Source of the DNA: a virus
Length of the DNA: 58,346 bases
Strand: one strand, 5' to 3'
Virus record (IMG/VR): IMGVR_UViG_3300025769_000128
Span: 1-58,346 of that record
The first letter of the stretch is position 1, and each line of letters begins with the position of its first letter. Shown piece after piece: positions 5,623 to 12,974 of this stretch. Both the position numbers and the translations under genes were made by a program. The notes beneath the pieces were generated by a model that was given only the letters and a program-made list of their open reading frames with translations, searched no databases and was not told where the DNA came from.

Positions 5623-5850
5623 CGGTTGGACAAATTATGCCACATGGCGTATCAACTTAGAAATCATCGAAGACATCGAGTTTGAAACACATCAAACAGC
5701 TGAAGATATTAAAGAGATTGTTGAATCAGTTGTTCTCGATCAATTACCAAAAGAGTGTTGGTTAGCTTATGACTATGCAGGGCATTTATCGATCAAGTTA
5801 ACTTTTATGAAATTGCAGAATACGTTAATGAAAATCAAATTTTAGTATGA
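5603..5850 (+). pseudogene. conserved GWxNYATW protein with a likely frameshift
   Basis: The N-terminus contains CNGWTNYATWRINLEI, a signature I recall from a widespread phage and plasmid family of unknown function (DUF7249-like). The 80-residue frame ends at 5845 with an atypical tail after YDYAG. In the +2 frame, from about 5783, the sequence reads AFIDQVNFYEIAEYV, which matches the expected end of the family, and stops at 5848-5850 in an ATGA overlap with the next gene, as its neighbours do. A one-base loss near 5778-5785 (TATGCAGGGCATTT) would explain this. Both the family call and the frameshift are from pattern recognition only. Confidence 0.6.
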
Positions 5851-6248
5851 CAGACAAGGAATTACGCAAGTTAGCAAAGTATATAGTTGAAGAGCTTACA
5901 ATGCCTAATGAAGATGGTGTTGATCAAATTGGTTATCATCTTACTTTCTTTACCGATGATCAGATGGAAGAGTATGAAAATCTATTGATTAAAAATCAAA
6001 TTGAGCAGTTACAAAGATTGTTAGATGCTACAATAATATCTGATGAAGATGGTATTGATCAAATTGGTTATCATCTTACTTTCTTTACCGATGATCAGAT
6101 GGAAGAGTATGAAAATCTATTGATTAAAAATCAAATTGAGCAGTTACAAAGATTGTTAGATGCTACAATAATATCTGAAGACTATGAAGCAGCGGCTGTT
6201 ATATTAAAGAAAATAAAAGATATTGAGAAACAAATCAAAGACAACTAA
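5847..6248 (+). CDS. hypothetical protein with duplicated 45-aa unit, 133 aa
   Basis: An acidic, helical 133-residue protein. Residues about 21-65 and 66-110 are two copies of a 45-residue unit (with GYHLTFFTDDQMEEYENLLI) that differ at one residue (Val/Ile). They are coded by a 135-base tandem duplication with a single base difference. One-copy length would be 88 residues. The last part (EDYEAAAVILKKIKDIEKQI) is a helix resembling the UvrB/UvrC-motif type of helical hairpin found in small phage proteins. The start is the ATGA overlap with the preceding gene. Confidence 0.65.
   Translation: MTDKELRKLAKYIVEELTMPNEDGVDQIGYHLTFFTDDQMEEYENLLIKNQIEQLQRLLDATIISDEDGIDQIGYHLTFFTDDQMEEYENLLIKNQIEQLQRLLDATIISEDYEAAAVILKKIKDIEKQIKDN
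5908..6177. repeat. 135-base tandem duplication
   Basis: Copy 1 is 5908-6042 and copy 2 is 6043-6177. The only difference I find is G at 5919 against A at 6054. The reading frame is kept. Confidence 0.95.
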
Positions 6249-6260
6249 TGCTATACACAT
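6248..6260 (+). promoter_or_regulatory. 13-base leader motif ATGCTATACACAT, copy 2
   Basis: Overlaps the preceding stop (TAATG) and runs into the ATG at 6259. Read as codons it gives Met-Leu-Tyr-Thr then TGA, which overlaps the next start as ATGA. Confidence 0.5.
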
Positions 6261-6777
6261 GAACATATTTTACCTCCACAGAAATCCATTTAAAGCCGCT
6301 AAATACCAATATAATAAGCATGTTGTTAAAATGGTTTTAGAGTCAGCTCAAATGCTTTGTACCGCACATCATCATTACGGTAATGGCGATAATGTACCTT
6401 ACAAAAAAGCACATTATAATCACCCATCAACTATTTGGGTTAGAGAAAGTAACGAGCATTATGAATGGTTATACTACCACATGCTTGCATTAGGTGCTGA
6501 GTATAAAAAAAGATATAGTAAAACTCATTTAGTTATAGAAAAATGTTTACAACCATTGCTTAATAGACCACCAGGTATACCAAAAGTTAGTTTCAAACAA
6601 CCACCACAATGTATGCCAGATGAATATAAAGCAAATAGTAGTATTGATGCTTATTGGAACTATTATATCGGTGAAAAACACACCGTAGCACATGAATCAG
6701 AAACTATTTATACTAAAAAACCATATATCAATGAAGAAGTTATTAATCCTAGCTCTATTGCTGCCGCTGTACTCTAA
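6259..6777 (+). CDS. conserved phage protein, possible pyrimidine-dimer glycosylase relative, 172 aa
   Basis: The chosen ATG (6259) gives MNIFYLHRNPFKAAKYQYN, which fits the family start better than the open frame upstream. Other signatures are KHVVKMVLESAQMLCTAHHH at about 19-38, HPSTIWVRES near 56-65 and EYKKRYSKTH near 82-91. I recall this pattern from phage proteins sometimes labelled pyrimidine dimer DNA glycosylase; His/Lys/Glu-rich motifs near the N-terminus fit a DNA-processing enzyme, but no activity can be asserted. The last 47 bases overlap the next gene's signal peptide coding. Confidence 0.7.
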   Translation: MNIFYLHRNPFKAAKYQYNKHVVKMVLESAQMLCTAHHHYGNGDNVPYKKAHYNHPSTIWVRESNEHYEWLYYHMLALGAEYKKRYSKTHLVIEKCLQPLLNRPPGIPKVSFKQPPQCMPDEYKANSSIDAYWNYYIGEKHTVAHESETIYTKKPYINEEVINPSSIAAAVL

Positions 6778-6979
6778 TGCACAGGATCGTGCTGATTGGG
6801 CGTATGTAACACCAAACAAGGACACGTTGTTCTTGGAACAAGATGATCCAAACGCTAATCTAAACTTTACAATATGGAAGTCAGATACCACGTGGCAAGG
6901 TTGGAATCCAGTTATTGTACGCGCTCCACGGGAATATATTGCTTATCGCAGACGAACCAATGTAATTGAATTGAAATGA
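6731..6979 (+). CDS. exported small protein with signal peptide, 82 aa
   Basis: The ATG at 6731 is chosen over the longer frame because it gives a textbook signal peptide: MKKLLILALLLPLYSNAQ with a signal peptidase I site after NAQ, typical of Bacteroidota. The mature part is about 64 residues, Trp-rich (RADWAY, FTIWKSDTTWQGWNPV), and probably periplasmic. It overlaps the end of the preceding gene by 47 bases in another frame and the next gene as ATGA. Function unknown; a periplasmic early protein could act in superinfection exclusion, but this is speculation. Confidence 0.7.
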   Translation: MKKLLILALLLPLYSNAQDRADWAYVTPNKDTLFLEQDDPNANLNFTIWKSDTTWQGWNPVIVRAPREYIAYRRRTNVIELK

Positions 6980-7143
6980 AATATGACATTGATCAATGGT
7001 CAACGTGGGCACATATTATTGCCGATGTTGAACTAATGGTTGTTAAAGACAGCCATGGTAAATCAAAAATTGAACTGTTGCAATTATTTTCGCAATATCT
7101 AAATCAGATTATTGATGAAAACAAAGAAACAGCAGAAGCGTGA
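6976..7143 (+). CDS. hypothetical helical protein, 55 aa
   Basis: Starts in an ATGA overlap with the exported protein and encodes 55 residues (MKYDIDQWSTWAHIIADVEL ... YLNQIIDENKETAEA), an amphipathic two-helix pattern. No family recognised. It overlaps the next short frame by 29 bases. Confidence 0.5.
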   Translation: MKYDIDQWSTWAHIIADVELMVVKDSHGKSKIELLQLFSQYLNQIIDENKETAEA

Positions 7144-7234
7144 GTATCACGATGAAGATGTTAAAATTAAAAAGCGTTATAAACGCATATCTAAACAAAA
7201 AATAAATAGATATTACGATGAGCATGATGAGTGA
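7115..7234 (+). CDS. small very basic protein, 39 aa
   Basis: A 39-residue Lys/Arg-rich frame (MKTKKQQKREYHDEDVKIKK, RYKRISKQKINRYY) starting inside the preceding gene. Its composition suits nucleic-acid binding. It is short, and both neighbours overlap it, so coding is uncertain. Confidence 0.4.
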   Translation: MKTKKQQKREYHDEDVKIKKRYKRISKQKINRYYDEHDE

Positions 7235-7355
7235 TTTGTATATCAAATTAATGGAAGAACATTATCATAATTTATCTGAAGAAGAAAAAAATTATTTAAA
7301 AACAACAAACCTCGATCAAATATACTGGGATCAAAACTGTGACAATAGCCCCTAA
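7224..7355 (+). CDS. small acidic protein, 43 aa
   Basis: A 43-residue acidic frame (MMSDLYIKLMEEHYHNLSEE ... WDQNCDNSP) that overlaps the preceding one. Its last codons (TGT GAC AAT AGC CCC TAA) are the left arm of the 48-base element, so this gene ends inside a regulatory structure. No family recognised. Confidence 0.45.
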   Translation: MMSDLYIKLMEEHYHNLSEEEKNYLKTTNLDQIYWDQNCDNSP

Positions 7356-7385
7356 TATATCTTATAATAACAGCCTAATGTCACA
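7338..7385. promoter_or_regulatory. 48-base inverted-repeat element, copy 2
   Basis: TGTGACAATAGCCCCTAA at the left and AGCCTAATGTCACA at the right, the same length and ends as 373-420, with a different AT-rich centre. The right arm holds the start codon of the helix-turn-helix gene at 7378. Pairing of the arms in RNA would cover that ATG. Confidence 0.65.
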
Positions 7386-7998
7386 CAATAGAAATATGGA
7401 GTGGTTAAACAACCGTCGCATTATCTATGTGAAATATCCTTGGTATGATGAACCAACTAAGGTGTTTCCATGGGGATGGTACTATGAAGATGGTACACAT
7501 CAATGCTACGAGTTATTTAGATCTAAAGCTAAGATCACTACTATAAGATCGTTAAAGTGGCATATGTTAGTATTAAAATTTTTAAATAAAGATATTTCAT
7601 ATGATAAGTATTTAGAACTATGTTATTTCCTCATTGATAAAAGAAATAATTTTACCGCAATCACCATACCAAGTGATTTATTACTTAGATTTGCAAACGA
7701 GGTGTTTCAACACCAGTTTCATATGGCGCCTAAAAACAGGTTGCGTAAGGTAATATTTCGTATTGGTAGCGGTCTTACTATCGACGAAAAATTATCTATC
7801 GTAGGTAGTTTGATAGGAAGGTCTAAGCGGATCACTGAGGATGATATTTACCAATGCATGTTAGAGATTAACAACAAAGGAGATAAGATAACTATAAGTG
7901 GTATTGCTAAACTGTTAGGTTGTACACCTCGTACTATCCATAGAAATATGGGTGACGAACTTAAATTAGAGAAAGGTGTATTAAACCAACAGTTATGA
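7378..7998 (+). CDS. helix-turn-helix DNA-binding protein, 206 aa
   Basis: The ATG at 7378 lies in the right arm of the 48-base element; an ATG at 7396 or a GTG at 7339 are alternatives. The N-terminal 60 residues are aromatic-rich (YVKYPWYDEPTKVFPWGWYY) and carry no recognised fold. The C-terminal region has a clear HTH of the kind TISGIAKLLGCTPRTIHRNM at about residues 173-192. It is coupled to the sigma-factor gene by an ATGA overlap. A regulator that binds its own leader is a natural hypothesis, since the same element recurs in the control region at 373-420. DNA binding is inferred from the HTH; the target is a guess. Confidence 0.7.
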   Translation: MSHNRNMEWLNNRRIIYVKYPWYDEPTKVFPWGWYYEDGTHQCYELFRSKAKITTIRSLKWHMLVLKFLNKDISYDKYLELCYFLIDKRNNFTAITIPSDLLLRFANEVFQHQFHMAPKNRLRKVIFRIGSGLTIDEKLSIVGSLIGRSKRITEDDIYQCMLEINNKGDKITISGIAKLLGCTPRTIHRNMGDELKLEKGVLNQQL

Positions 7999-8738
7999 AA
8001 TATTACAATGTAAAAAACTATATAAGATATAAACAAGATATTGATGATCAACCGCATCCAAAAAGATATTGGCAAGATTATACAAGAGATGAACTAATAA
8101 TTAAATTCTTACCGCTAGTAGAAAGTATTGCTAGAAGCTTTGCGACTGGAGATCAAGCATCGGGTGTTATGAATATTGAAGATCTTATACAAGAAGGAAG
8201 TATTGGCCTTATTAAAGCTGTAGATAAATGGGATGTTGATTTTGCTTTATCAAAGCTCGACCCAGAAAAAAGTATTAAGAGTTTCTTTTCAAAGCGTATC
8301 AAGGGTGCAATACGAAGAGCTATTGATATAAACAGAGCTGGTATGCGTATACCAGAACACAAGATAAATGAGATACGCAACAGCGAAGATGAAGATCAAG
8401 AGAAAGTTCAAATGTTCTTTAATTCAATATTTAAAAGTATCGATGCTGATACAACTGGGGCTTATTATAATATTCCAGATTTAAATAAAGAATATCGTAT
8501 TGATATGATTAATAGCTTTTTACTTGGCCTCATGAAAATGGTGTTAGACCACAATGAATATCATGTTTTGAGACTAAGCTATGGATTAGACTGTCGTAAG
8601 CATTCAGCAAAAGAGATAGCATTCATAGTAGGTATTAAAGGAACAAGTTCGCATGTTAGAATATCTCAACTTAAAAAGCAAGCAATAAATAAAATATCTG
8701 AAAAAATAAAATTATCTCAAGTTATTGATTTCTTATAA
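7995..8738 (+). CDS. sigma-70-family RNA polymerase sigma factor, 247 aa
   Basis: Region 2 is visible at about residues 33-110: a helix with LPLVESIARSF, then IEDLIQEGSIGLIKAVDKWD (core-binding 2.1-2.2) and SFFSKRIKGAIRRAI (2.3-2.4, -10 recognition). Region 4 lies at about 183-238 with EYHVLRLSYGL and SAKEIAFIVGIK followed by RISQLKKQAINKI (HTH). Region 1.1 is absent and region 3 is short. Such factors redirect host RNA polymerase to phage promoters. The conserved ACGAT/TATATAATATAATAAAC elements, or unidentified late promoters, are possible targets. The gene starts in an ATGA overlap with the HTH gene. Confidence 0.9.
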   Translation: MKYYNVKNYIRYKQDIDDQPHPKRYWQDYTRDELIIKFLPLVESIARSFATGDQASGVMNIEDLIQEGSIGLIKAVDKWDVDFALSKLDPEKSIKSFFSKRIKGAIRRAIDINRAGMRIPEHKINEIRNSEDEDQEKVQMFFNSIFKSIDADTTGAYYNIPDLNKEYRIDMINSFLLGLMKMVLDHNEYHVLRLSYGLDCRKHSAKEIAFIVGIKGTSSHVRISQLKKQAINKISEKIKLSQVIDFL

Positions 8739-8755
8739 AAAAATAATTATATTTG
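8725..8755 (+). promoter_or_regulatory. Bacteroidota-type promoter before the recombination genes
   Basis: TTG at 8725-8727, 20 bases, TATATTTG at 8748-8755. This fits the known Bacteroidota consensus (TTTG, 19-20 bases, TAnnTTTG). It overlaps the end of the sigma gene and lies 20 bases before the ATG of the ERF gene. Confidence 0.65.
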
Positions 8756-8775
8756 TATTTTAAAACCAATAAACC

Positions 8776-9309
8776 ATGAGTAAACCAGTAAACCTAACGA
8801 GCGTGCTTAATTATATGCAAAGCAGGTTCAAGTCAAAGAAAAGCCGATACAACAGTTTTGGTAAGTATTATTTCAGAAGTGCTGAAGATATACTTGAAGC
8901 CATTAAACCTTTTTTAGACGAGCATAATGTTACTGTTCGTATTGAAGAAGAGTTTATTGATGGCACTGTTCCAGTTATTAAATCAAAAGCTATTATTAGT
9001 GATGGCACAGATGAAATATTTGCGCAAGCTATTGTTGGTGTTGATCTAAATCAAAAAGGTATGCAAGTACCACAACAGTTTGGTTCAGCATCATCTTACG
9101 GTAAAAAGTATGCGCTTGGTAATCTACTGTTGATTGATGACACTCAAGATTCAGATGCTACAAACGACCACGGTGAATCAAAACAAAAGCTTAGTGGTGT
9201 AGCTCTTGAAAAAGCTAAAGAATATATTAAAGGTGGAGGATCAATCGATGCTATTAAATCTAAGTATGATGTCTCTGCTGCAGTAGAAAAGCAATTACAA
9301 ACATTATGA
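8776..9309 (+). CDS. erf: ERF-family single-strand DNA annealing protein, 177 aa
   Basis: ERF proteins anneal complementary single strands and work with an exonuclease and SSB. The sequence shows the family pattern: an N-terminal helical part, SAEDILEAIKPFLDEHNV at about residues 35-52, and the core QQFGSASSYGKKYALGNLL at about 101-119 followed by DDTQDSDATN. The length is typical of the shorter phage members. The next gene is a PD-(D/E)XK exonuclease coupled by ATGA, then an SSB, which is the expected recombination trio. Confidence 0.9.
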   Translation: MSKPVNLTSVLNYMQSRFKSKKSRYNSFGKYYFRSAEDILEAIKPFLDEHNVTVRIEEEFIDGTVPVIKSKAIISDGTDEIFAQAIVGVDLNQKGMQVPQQFGSASSYGKKYALGNLLLIDDTQDSDATNDHGESKQKLSGVALEKAKEYIKGGGSIDAIKSKYDVSAAVEKQLQTL

Positions 9310-10037
9310 CAAACGAGGAAATACTCAACCGGTTAACAAACGACGAGGATTATTATGGTTCTTTCGGTAAACAATTTTTAAGTAACTCAGATATTAAAAC
9401 ATTGCTTACCAATCCACTTGCATTACATAAGGATCAAGGTACATCATCTGCGTTTTTAGTCGGTGGGTATTTCCACACCGCTATCTTAGAGCCAGATAAA
9501 CTTAAAAAATATAAAGTAATTAAATCAAGTAGTAGAAATACTAAAGCTTACAAGGAATTATCTGGTGGTGAGATGTGTTTATTACAGGATGAGGTCGACC
9601 GTATTGAGTTGATGTTGGATAAAATCAATAACAACAAGATATGTGTCGATCTTATTCGTAATGCTAATGTTGAATATGAGAAACCAGGTATTACAGAATT
9701 ATTCGGTAATAAGTGGAAAGGCAAAGCTGATATTGTAAACCATGATGATAAAGTTATCATTGATCTTAAAACAACTAATGATCTCGATGCGTTTAGATTT
9801 TCAGCTAAAAAATATAACTATGATTCTCAGGCATATATCTATAGCCATTTATTTGGTTATGAGTTTATGTTCATAGCTATAGACAAGAATACACATCAAA
9901 TAGGTTTATTCGATTGTTCTGACGAGTTCTTAGAGCGCGGTAAGTACAAAGTAGAAAAAGCTAGTGAAGTGTATGATCTATTTTATAAGTCGGAAGACTT
10001 TGACCCAAATCAGTATTTTATTAATCAAACTTTATAA
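9306..10037 (+). CDS. PD-(D/E)XK exonuclease, RecE-like, 243 aa
   Basis: The core motif is WKGKADIVN with the catalytic Asp, then VIIDLKTTND with Asp and Lys (D...DxK), at about residues 137-160, followed by YDSQAYIYSHL, the conserved Gln-helix of the RecE/YqaJ/AddB type. The enzyme would resect double-stranded ends for the ERF annealing protein. The N-terminal part with SAFLVGGYFHTAI (helix with His) also matches RecE C-terminal nucleases. It is translationally coupled to erf and lies two bases before the SSB gene. Confidence 0.85.
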   Translation: MTNEEILNRLTNDEDYYGSFGKQFLSNSDIKTLLTNPLALHKDQGTSSAFLVGGYFHTAILEPDKLKKYKVIKSSSRNTKAYKELSGGEMCLLQDEVDRIELMLDKINNNKICVDLIRNANVEYEKPGITELFGNKWKGKADIVNHDDKVIIDLKTTNDLDAFRFSAKKYNYDSQAYIYSHLFGYEFMFIAIDKNTHQIGLFDCSDEFLERGKYKVEKASEVYDLFYKSEDFDPNQYFINQTL

Positions 10038-10039
10038 CA

Positions 10040-10351
10040 ATGGCAGGAATTATTCAAGCTAGTATTAATCTATCAAATATCCCAAAGGATAAAATTATTG
10101 ATGGTAAAAAAGGTAAGTATCTACCTATTACAATTACATTGAACGACGATTTTGATAACTTCGGCAACCAAGGTCCTATTACTGTAGCACAATCAAAAGA
10201 AGAGCGTGATGCAAAAGAAGCAAAGACATATCTTGGTAATGTAAAAGTTGTTTGGACAAACGGACAGTTTCCACAACCAGCACCACGTGAAGGTCAACCT
10301 CAACAACAAGCTAAAAAGCAAACAGTACAAGAAGACGATCTACCATTTTAA
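10040..10351 (+). CDS. ssb: single-stranded DNA-binding protein, 103 aa
   Basis: A short OB-fold-like protein with strands at residues 3-60 (IIQASINLSNI, KYLPITITLNDDFDNFG), a Pro/Gln-rich linker at 75-95, and an acidic C-terminal tail ending EDDLPF. That tail is the hallmark by which SSB proteins bind partner enzymes. The body does not look like E. coli SSB and resembles the small phage SSB type. It sits between the exonuclease and the primase-helicase, where it would coat single strands in replication and recombination. Confidence 0.8.
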   Translation: MAGIIQASINLSNIPKDKIIDGKKGKYLPITITLNDDFDNFGNQGPITVAQSKEERDAKEAKTYLGNVKVVWTNGQFPQPAPREGQPQQQAKKQTVQEDDLPF

Positions 10352-10354
10352 AAA

Positions 10355-12073
10355 ATGAATGTAGAATATAACGAGATCAATGGATTTGAGATTGACGAGT
10401 TCAATCAATACGGTCTAGCAAGTGGGAAGACACAGGGGATTTGTCCTCTGTGTTCTCACACTAGACAACCCAAACATCAAAAAACGCATTGTGCATCATA
10501 CGATTGGGAACGTGGTCTTGGAACATGTCATCATTGCGATTCAACGTTTCAACTCCACACCTTTAAACGAAAAGGTATGGCAGATAAAGAATACATAAAA
10601 CCACCAGAAAAACAGATAATTGAAGTATCAACGAAAGTTGAACAATGGTTTGCTGAGCGCGGCATAAGTAAAAAAACCCTCAATGACTTAAGAGTTACTG
10701 AGGGTTTTGAGTATATGCCCCAAACCGCTAAAGAAGAAAACACAATACAGTTTAATTACTTTATTGGTGAAGAGTTAATCAATGTTAAATACAGAGATGG
10801 TCGCAAGAACTTTAAACTTTATAAGGGAGCAGAGAAAATATTTTACAATCTTGATGCAATTACGAACACGGATACGTGTATTATTGTCGAAGGAGAAATG
10901 GACGCTCTCAGCCTTCATGAAGCCGGTATTACTAATGTTGTATCTGTACCTAACGGCGCTACTCTATCTAGTAATAATCTTGATTACCTCGATAACTGCA
11001 TTGACTACTTCGAAGATAAGAAGAAAGTAATATTAGCAGTTGATCAAGATGAAGCTGGTAATGCTTTAAAGCAAGAGTTTATTCGTAGACTCGGTGCTGA
11101 GATATGTTATCTTGTAGATTTTGTAGATTGTAAAGATGCAAACGAATACTTACTTAAGTATGGCTCTGAAGATCTTACAAAGGTTATTAATAGTAATAAA
11201 CCAGTACCGCTTGAGAATGTATCAACGCTTGCTGATATTGAAGATGAGTTAATAGACTTTGTAAATAATGGTTTTAAACCTGGTTACCAAGTTGGTTTAG
11301 AAAACTTTGATAAGATATTCAGTACATATACTGGTCAGTTTATCACAGTAACTGGTATACCAAGCTCTGGTAAATCTGATTTTGTAGATCAAATGTGTGT
11401 TGGTTATAATACCAACTACGGTTGGAAAACTGCATTTGCATCTCCTGAAAATCAACCTACATATTTGCACGCGCACAAGTTGATGCGTAAAGTATGGGGT
11501 GACATGCCAAATAAAAACGATATTGGTACAAATCAATGGAATAAAGTTCGTGATCATGTTAACGATAACTTCTTTTTTATTGATATGGATAAATATACTC
11601 TTGAGTCAGTACTTCGTAAAGGTGCAGAGCTTGTAAAGCGTAAGGGTATTAAATGCTTAGTTATTGATCCATTCAATAAGGTAAGAGATATAAATGGTAA
11701 TGAGTCTGGTGATGTTAATGTTTATACATTAGAATACTTAAGCAAGATAGAAATCTTTGCAAAAAAATATGATGTATTAGTTATTATAGTAGCGCATCCT
11801 ACTAAAATGTATAAAGGTTCAGACGGTAAAATTGAAGAGCCTACTATGTATAATATAAAGGGTGGTGGTGAATGGTATGATGCTAGTTATCATGGTCTTT
11901 TAGTTCACAGAGATTACGAGGCTAAAACAGTGAAAGCTAAAGTATTAAAGGTTAAGTTTCAAAACCTTGGTGAAAATGGTGCTGAAGCATATTTTAAATG
12001 GGAACCAAGATCTGGTTGTTTTTTACCAAACGAACCAGCTGTAGACGAAAACGAGCCAATGCCATGGGAGTAA
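10355..12073 (+). CDS. bifunctional primase-helicase (T7 gp4-like), 572 aa
   Basis: Zinc-binding domain at residues 30-61 with C30, C33, C58 and C61 (CPLC ... CHHC). TOPRIM primase motifs follow: IIVEGEMDALSLHEAG at about 174-189 and ILAVDQDEAGNAL at about 226-238. A RecA/DnaB-type helicase follows, with Walker A GIPSSGKSDF near 336, Walker B-like CLVIDPFN near 438 and IIVAHPTKM near 478. The length is close to T7 gp4 (566). It unwinds DNA and primes lagging strands. It lies four bases after ssb. No DNA polymerase is found nearby, which is unusual for a phage with this enzyme. Confidence 0.95.
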   Translation: MNVEYNEINGFEIDEFNQYGLASGKTQGICPLCSHTRQPKHQKTHCASYDWERGLGTCHHCDSTFQLHTFKRKGMADKEYIKPPEKQIIEVSTKVEQWFAERGISKKTLNDLRVTEGFEYMPQTAKEENTIQFNYFIGEELINVKYRDGRKNFKLYKGAEKIFYNLDAITNTDTCIIVEGEMDALSLHEAGITNVVSVPNGATLSSNNLDYLDNCIDYFEDKKKVILAVDQDEAGNALKQEFIRRLGAEICYLVDFVDCKDANEYLLKYGSEDLTKVINSNKPVPLENVSTLADIEDELIDFVNNGFKPGYQVGLENFDKIFSTYTGQFITVTGIPSSGKSDFVDQMCVGYNTNYGWKTAFASPENQPTYLHAHKLMRKVWGDMPNKNDIGTNQWNKVRDHVNDNFFFIDMDKYTLESVLRKGAELVKRKGIKCLVIDPFNKVRDINGNESGDVNVYTLEYLSKIEIFAKKYDVLVIIVAHPTKMYKGSDGKIEEPTMYNIKGGGEWYDASYHGLLVHRDYEAKTVKAKVLKVKFQNLGENGAEAYFKWEPRSGCFLPNEPAVDENEPMPWE

Positions 12074-12340
12074 ATGCCTAAACTAAAAAAGCCAAGTATA
12101 ATGGGAAAATATTATCCAACTAGCCAAGAGCTAGATGCTGCTTTTTGGTGCATTAAAAATAACATACATATATCTCCGCTAAAGAAAAATTACAAAGATC
12201 AACTATGGTATATTGATATAATTATAAATGGTAAGTCAAGTAAAAGTCCTGAGACATTTGGTCCTAGTATTATTTGGCAAAAACTATATGAATACACATC
12301 TTACTACTATAATAAATATAAAAATGAAAACAATATTTAA
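12074..12340 (+). CDS. hypothetical basic protein, 88 aa
   Basis: An 88-residue basic, Tyr-rich protein directly abutting the stop of the primase-helicase gene. It includes FWCIKNNIHISPLKKNYKD and LWYIDIIINGK, a beta-like pattern seen in many small phage proteins. It overlaps the ThyA-family gene by 17 bases. No family recognised. Confidence 0.65.
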   Translation: MPKLKKPSIMGKYYPTSQELDAAFWCIKNNIHISPLKKNYKDQLWYIDIIINGKSSKSPETFGPSIIWQKLYEYTSYYYNKYKNENNI

Positions 12341-12968
12341 TAACGCAAACGAGGTATTTAATTATTACTTTGATCATATAGTTAATCATGGTGTAATATT
12401 CCAAAACACAAAAGCTTTATTTAACGTTGGTGTACATATTAATAACCCAATGGATAATCATATCACTTCTGATATGCGTAATTGGAAAAAAGAATATGCT
12501 CACTCTGAATGGTTGTGGTATTTAACTGGAGATAGAAATATAAAAACACTAGGTAATATATATGGTAAAATACCTAAGATCTGGAAGAAGATGGCTAATT
12601 CACAGGGTAATGTTAATTCTAATTATGGTTATCAATGGGAACGTAATGGTCAACTTGATAAAGTTGTTGATATGCTTAAGAAAAATAAAGAGACAAGGCA
12701 AGCATCAATATCAATATATGATGGTAAAGAAATATCAAAGTATAAGTATGATACGCCTTGCACATATGCGGTTAACTTTATAATATATAATAATAAGCTA
12801 AATATGTCTGTTATGATGCGATCTAACGATCTATGGTATGGCTTTTGTAATGATCAATATTGTTTCTCAATGCTACAAAAAACTGTAGCAGACCGTCTTG
12901 AAATGCCAGTTGGATGGTATTATCATTTTGTAAATAACATGCATCTATATGAACTCCAATTAACTTAA
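12324..12968 (+). CDS. ThyA-family enzyme with Asp at the Asn177 position, 214 aa
   Basis: Thymidylate-synthase fold enzyme. By coincidence its numbering matches E. coli ThyA: nucleophile C146 (DTPCTY), R166 and S167 (MRSND), D169, and H207/Y209 (NNMHLYE). The dUMP-specifying Asn177 is Asp177 here (GFCNDQY). In T4 dCMP hydroxymethylase and in engineered TS Asn-to-Asp variants this change favours dCMP. The protein is short (214 residues against 264), lacking the C-terminal tail of ThyA. The start at 12324 is chosen because upstream codons do not fit. It could be a thymidylate synthase with relaxed selectivity, or a dCMP methylase or hydroxymethylase. Confidence 0.85.
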   Translation: MKTIFNNANEVFNYYFDHIVNHGVIFQNTKALFNVGVHINNPMDNHITSDMRNWKKEYAHSEWLWYLTGDRNIKTLGNIYGKIPKIWKKMANSQGNVNSNYGYQWERNGQLDKVVDMLKKNKETRQASISIYDGKEISKYKYDTPCTYAVNFIIYNNKLNMSVMMRSNDLWYGFCNDQYCFSMLQKTVADRLEMPVGWYYHFVNNMHLYELQLT

Positions 12969-12974
12969 TTAAAC

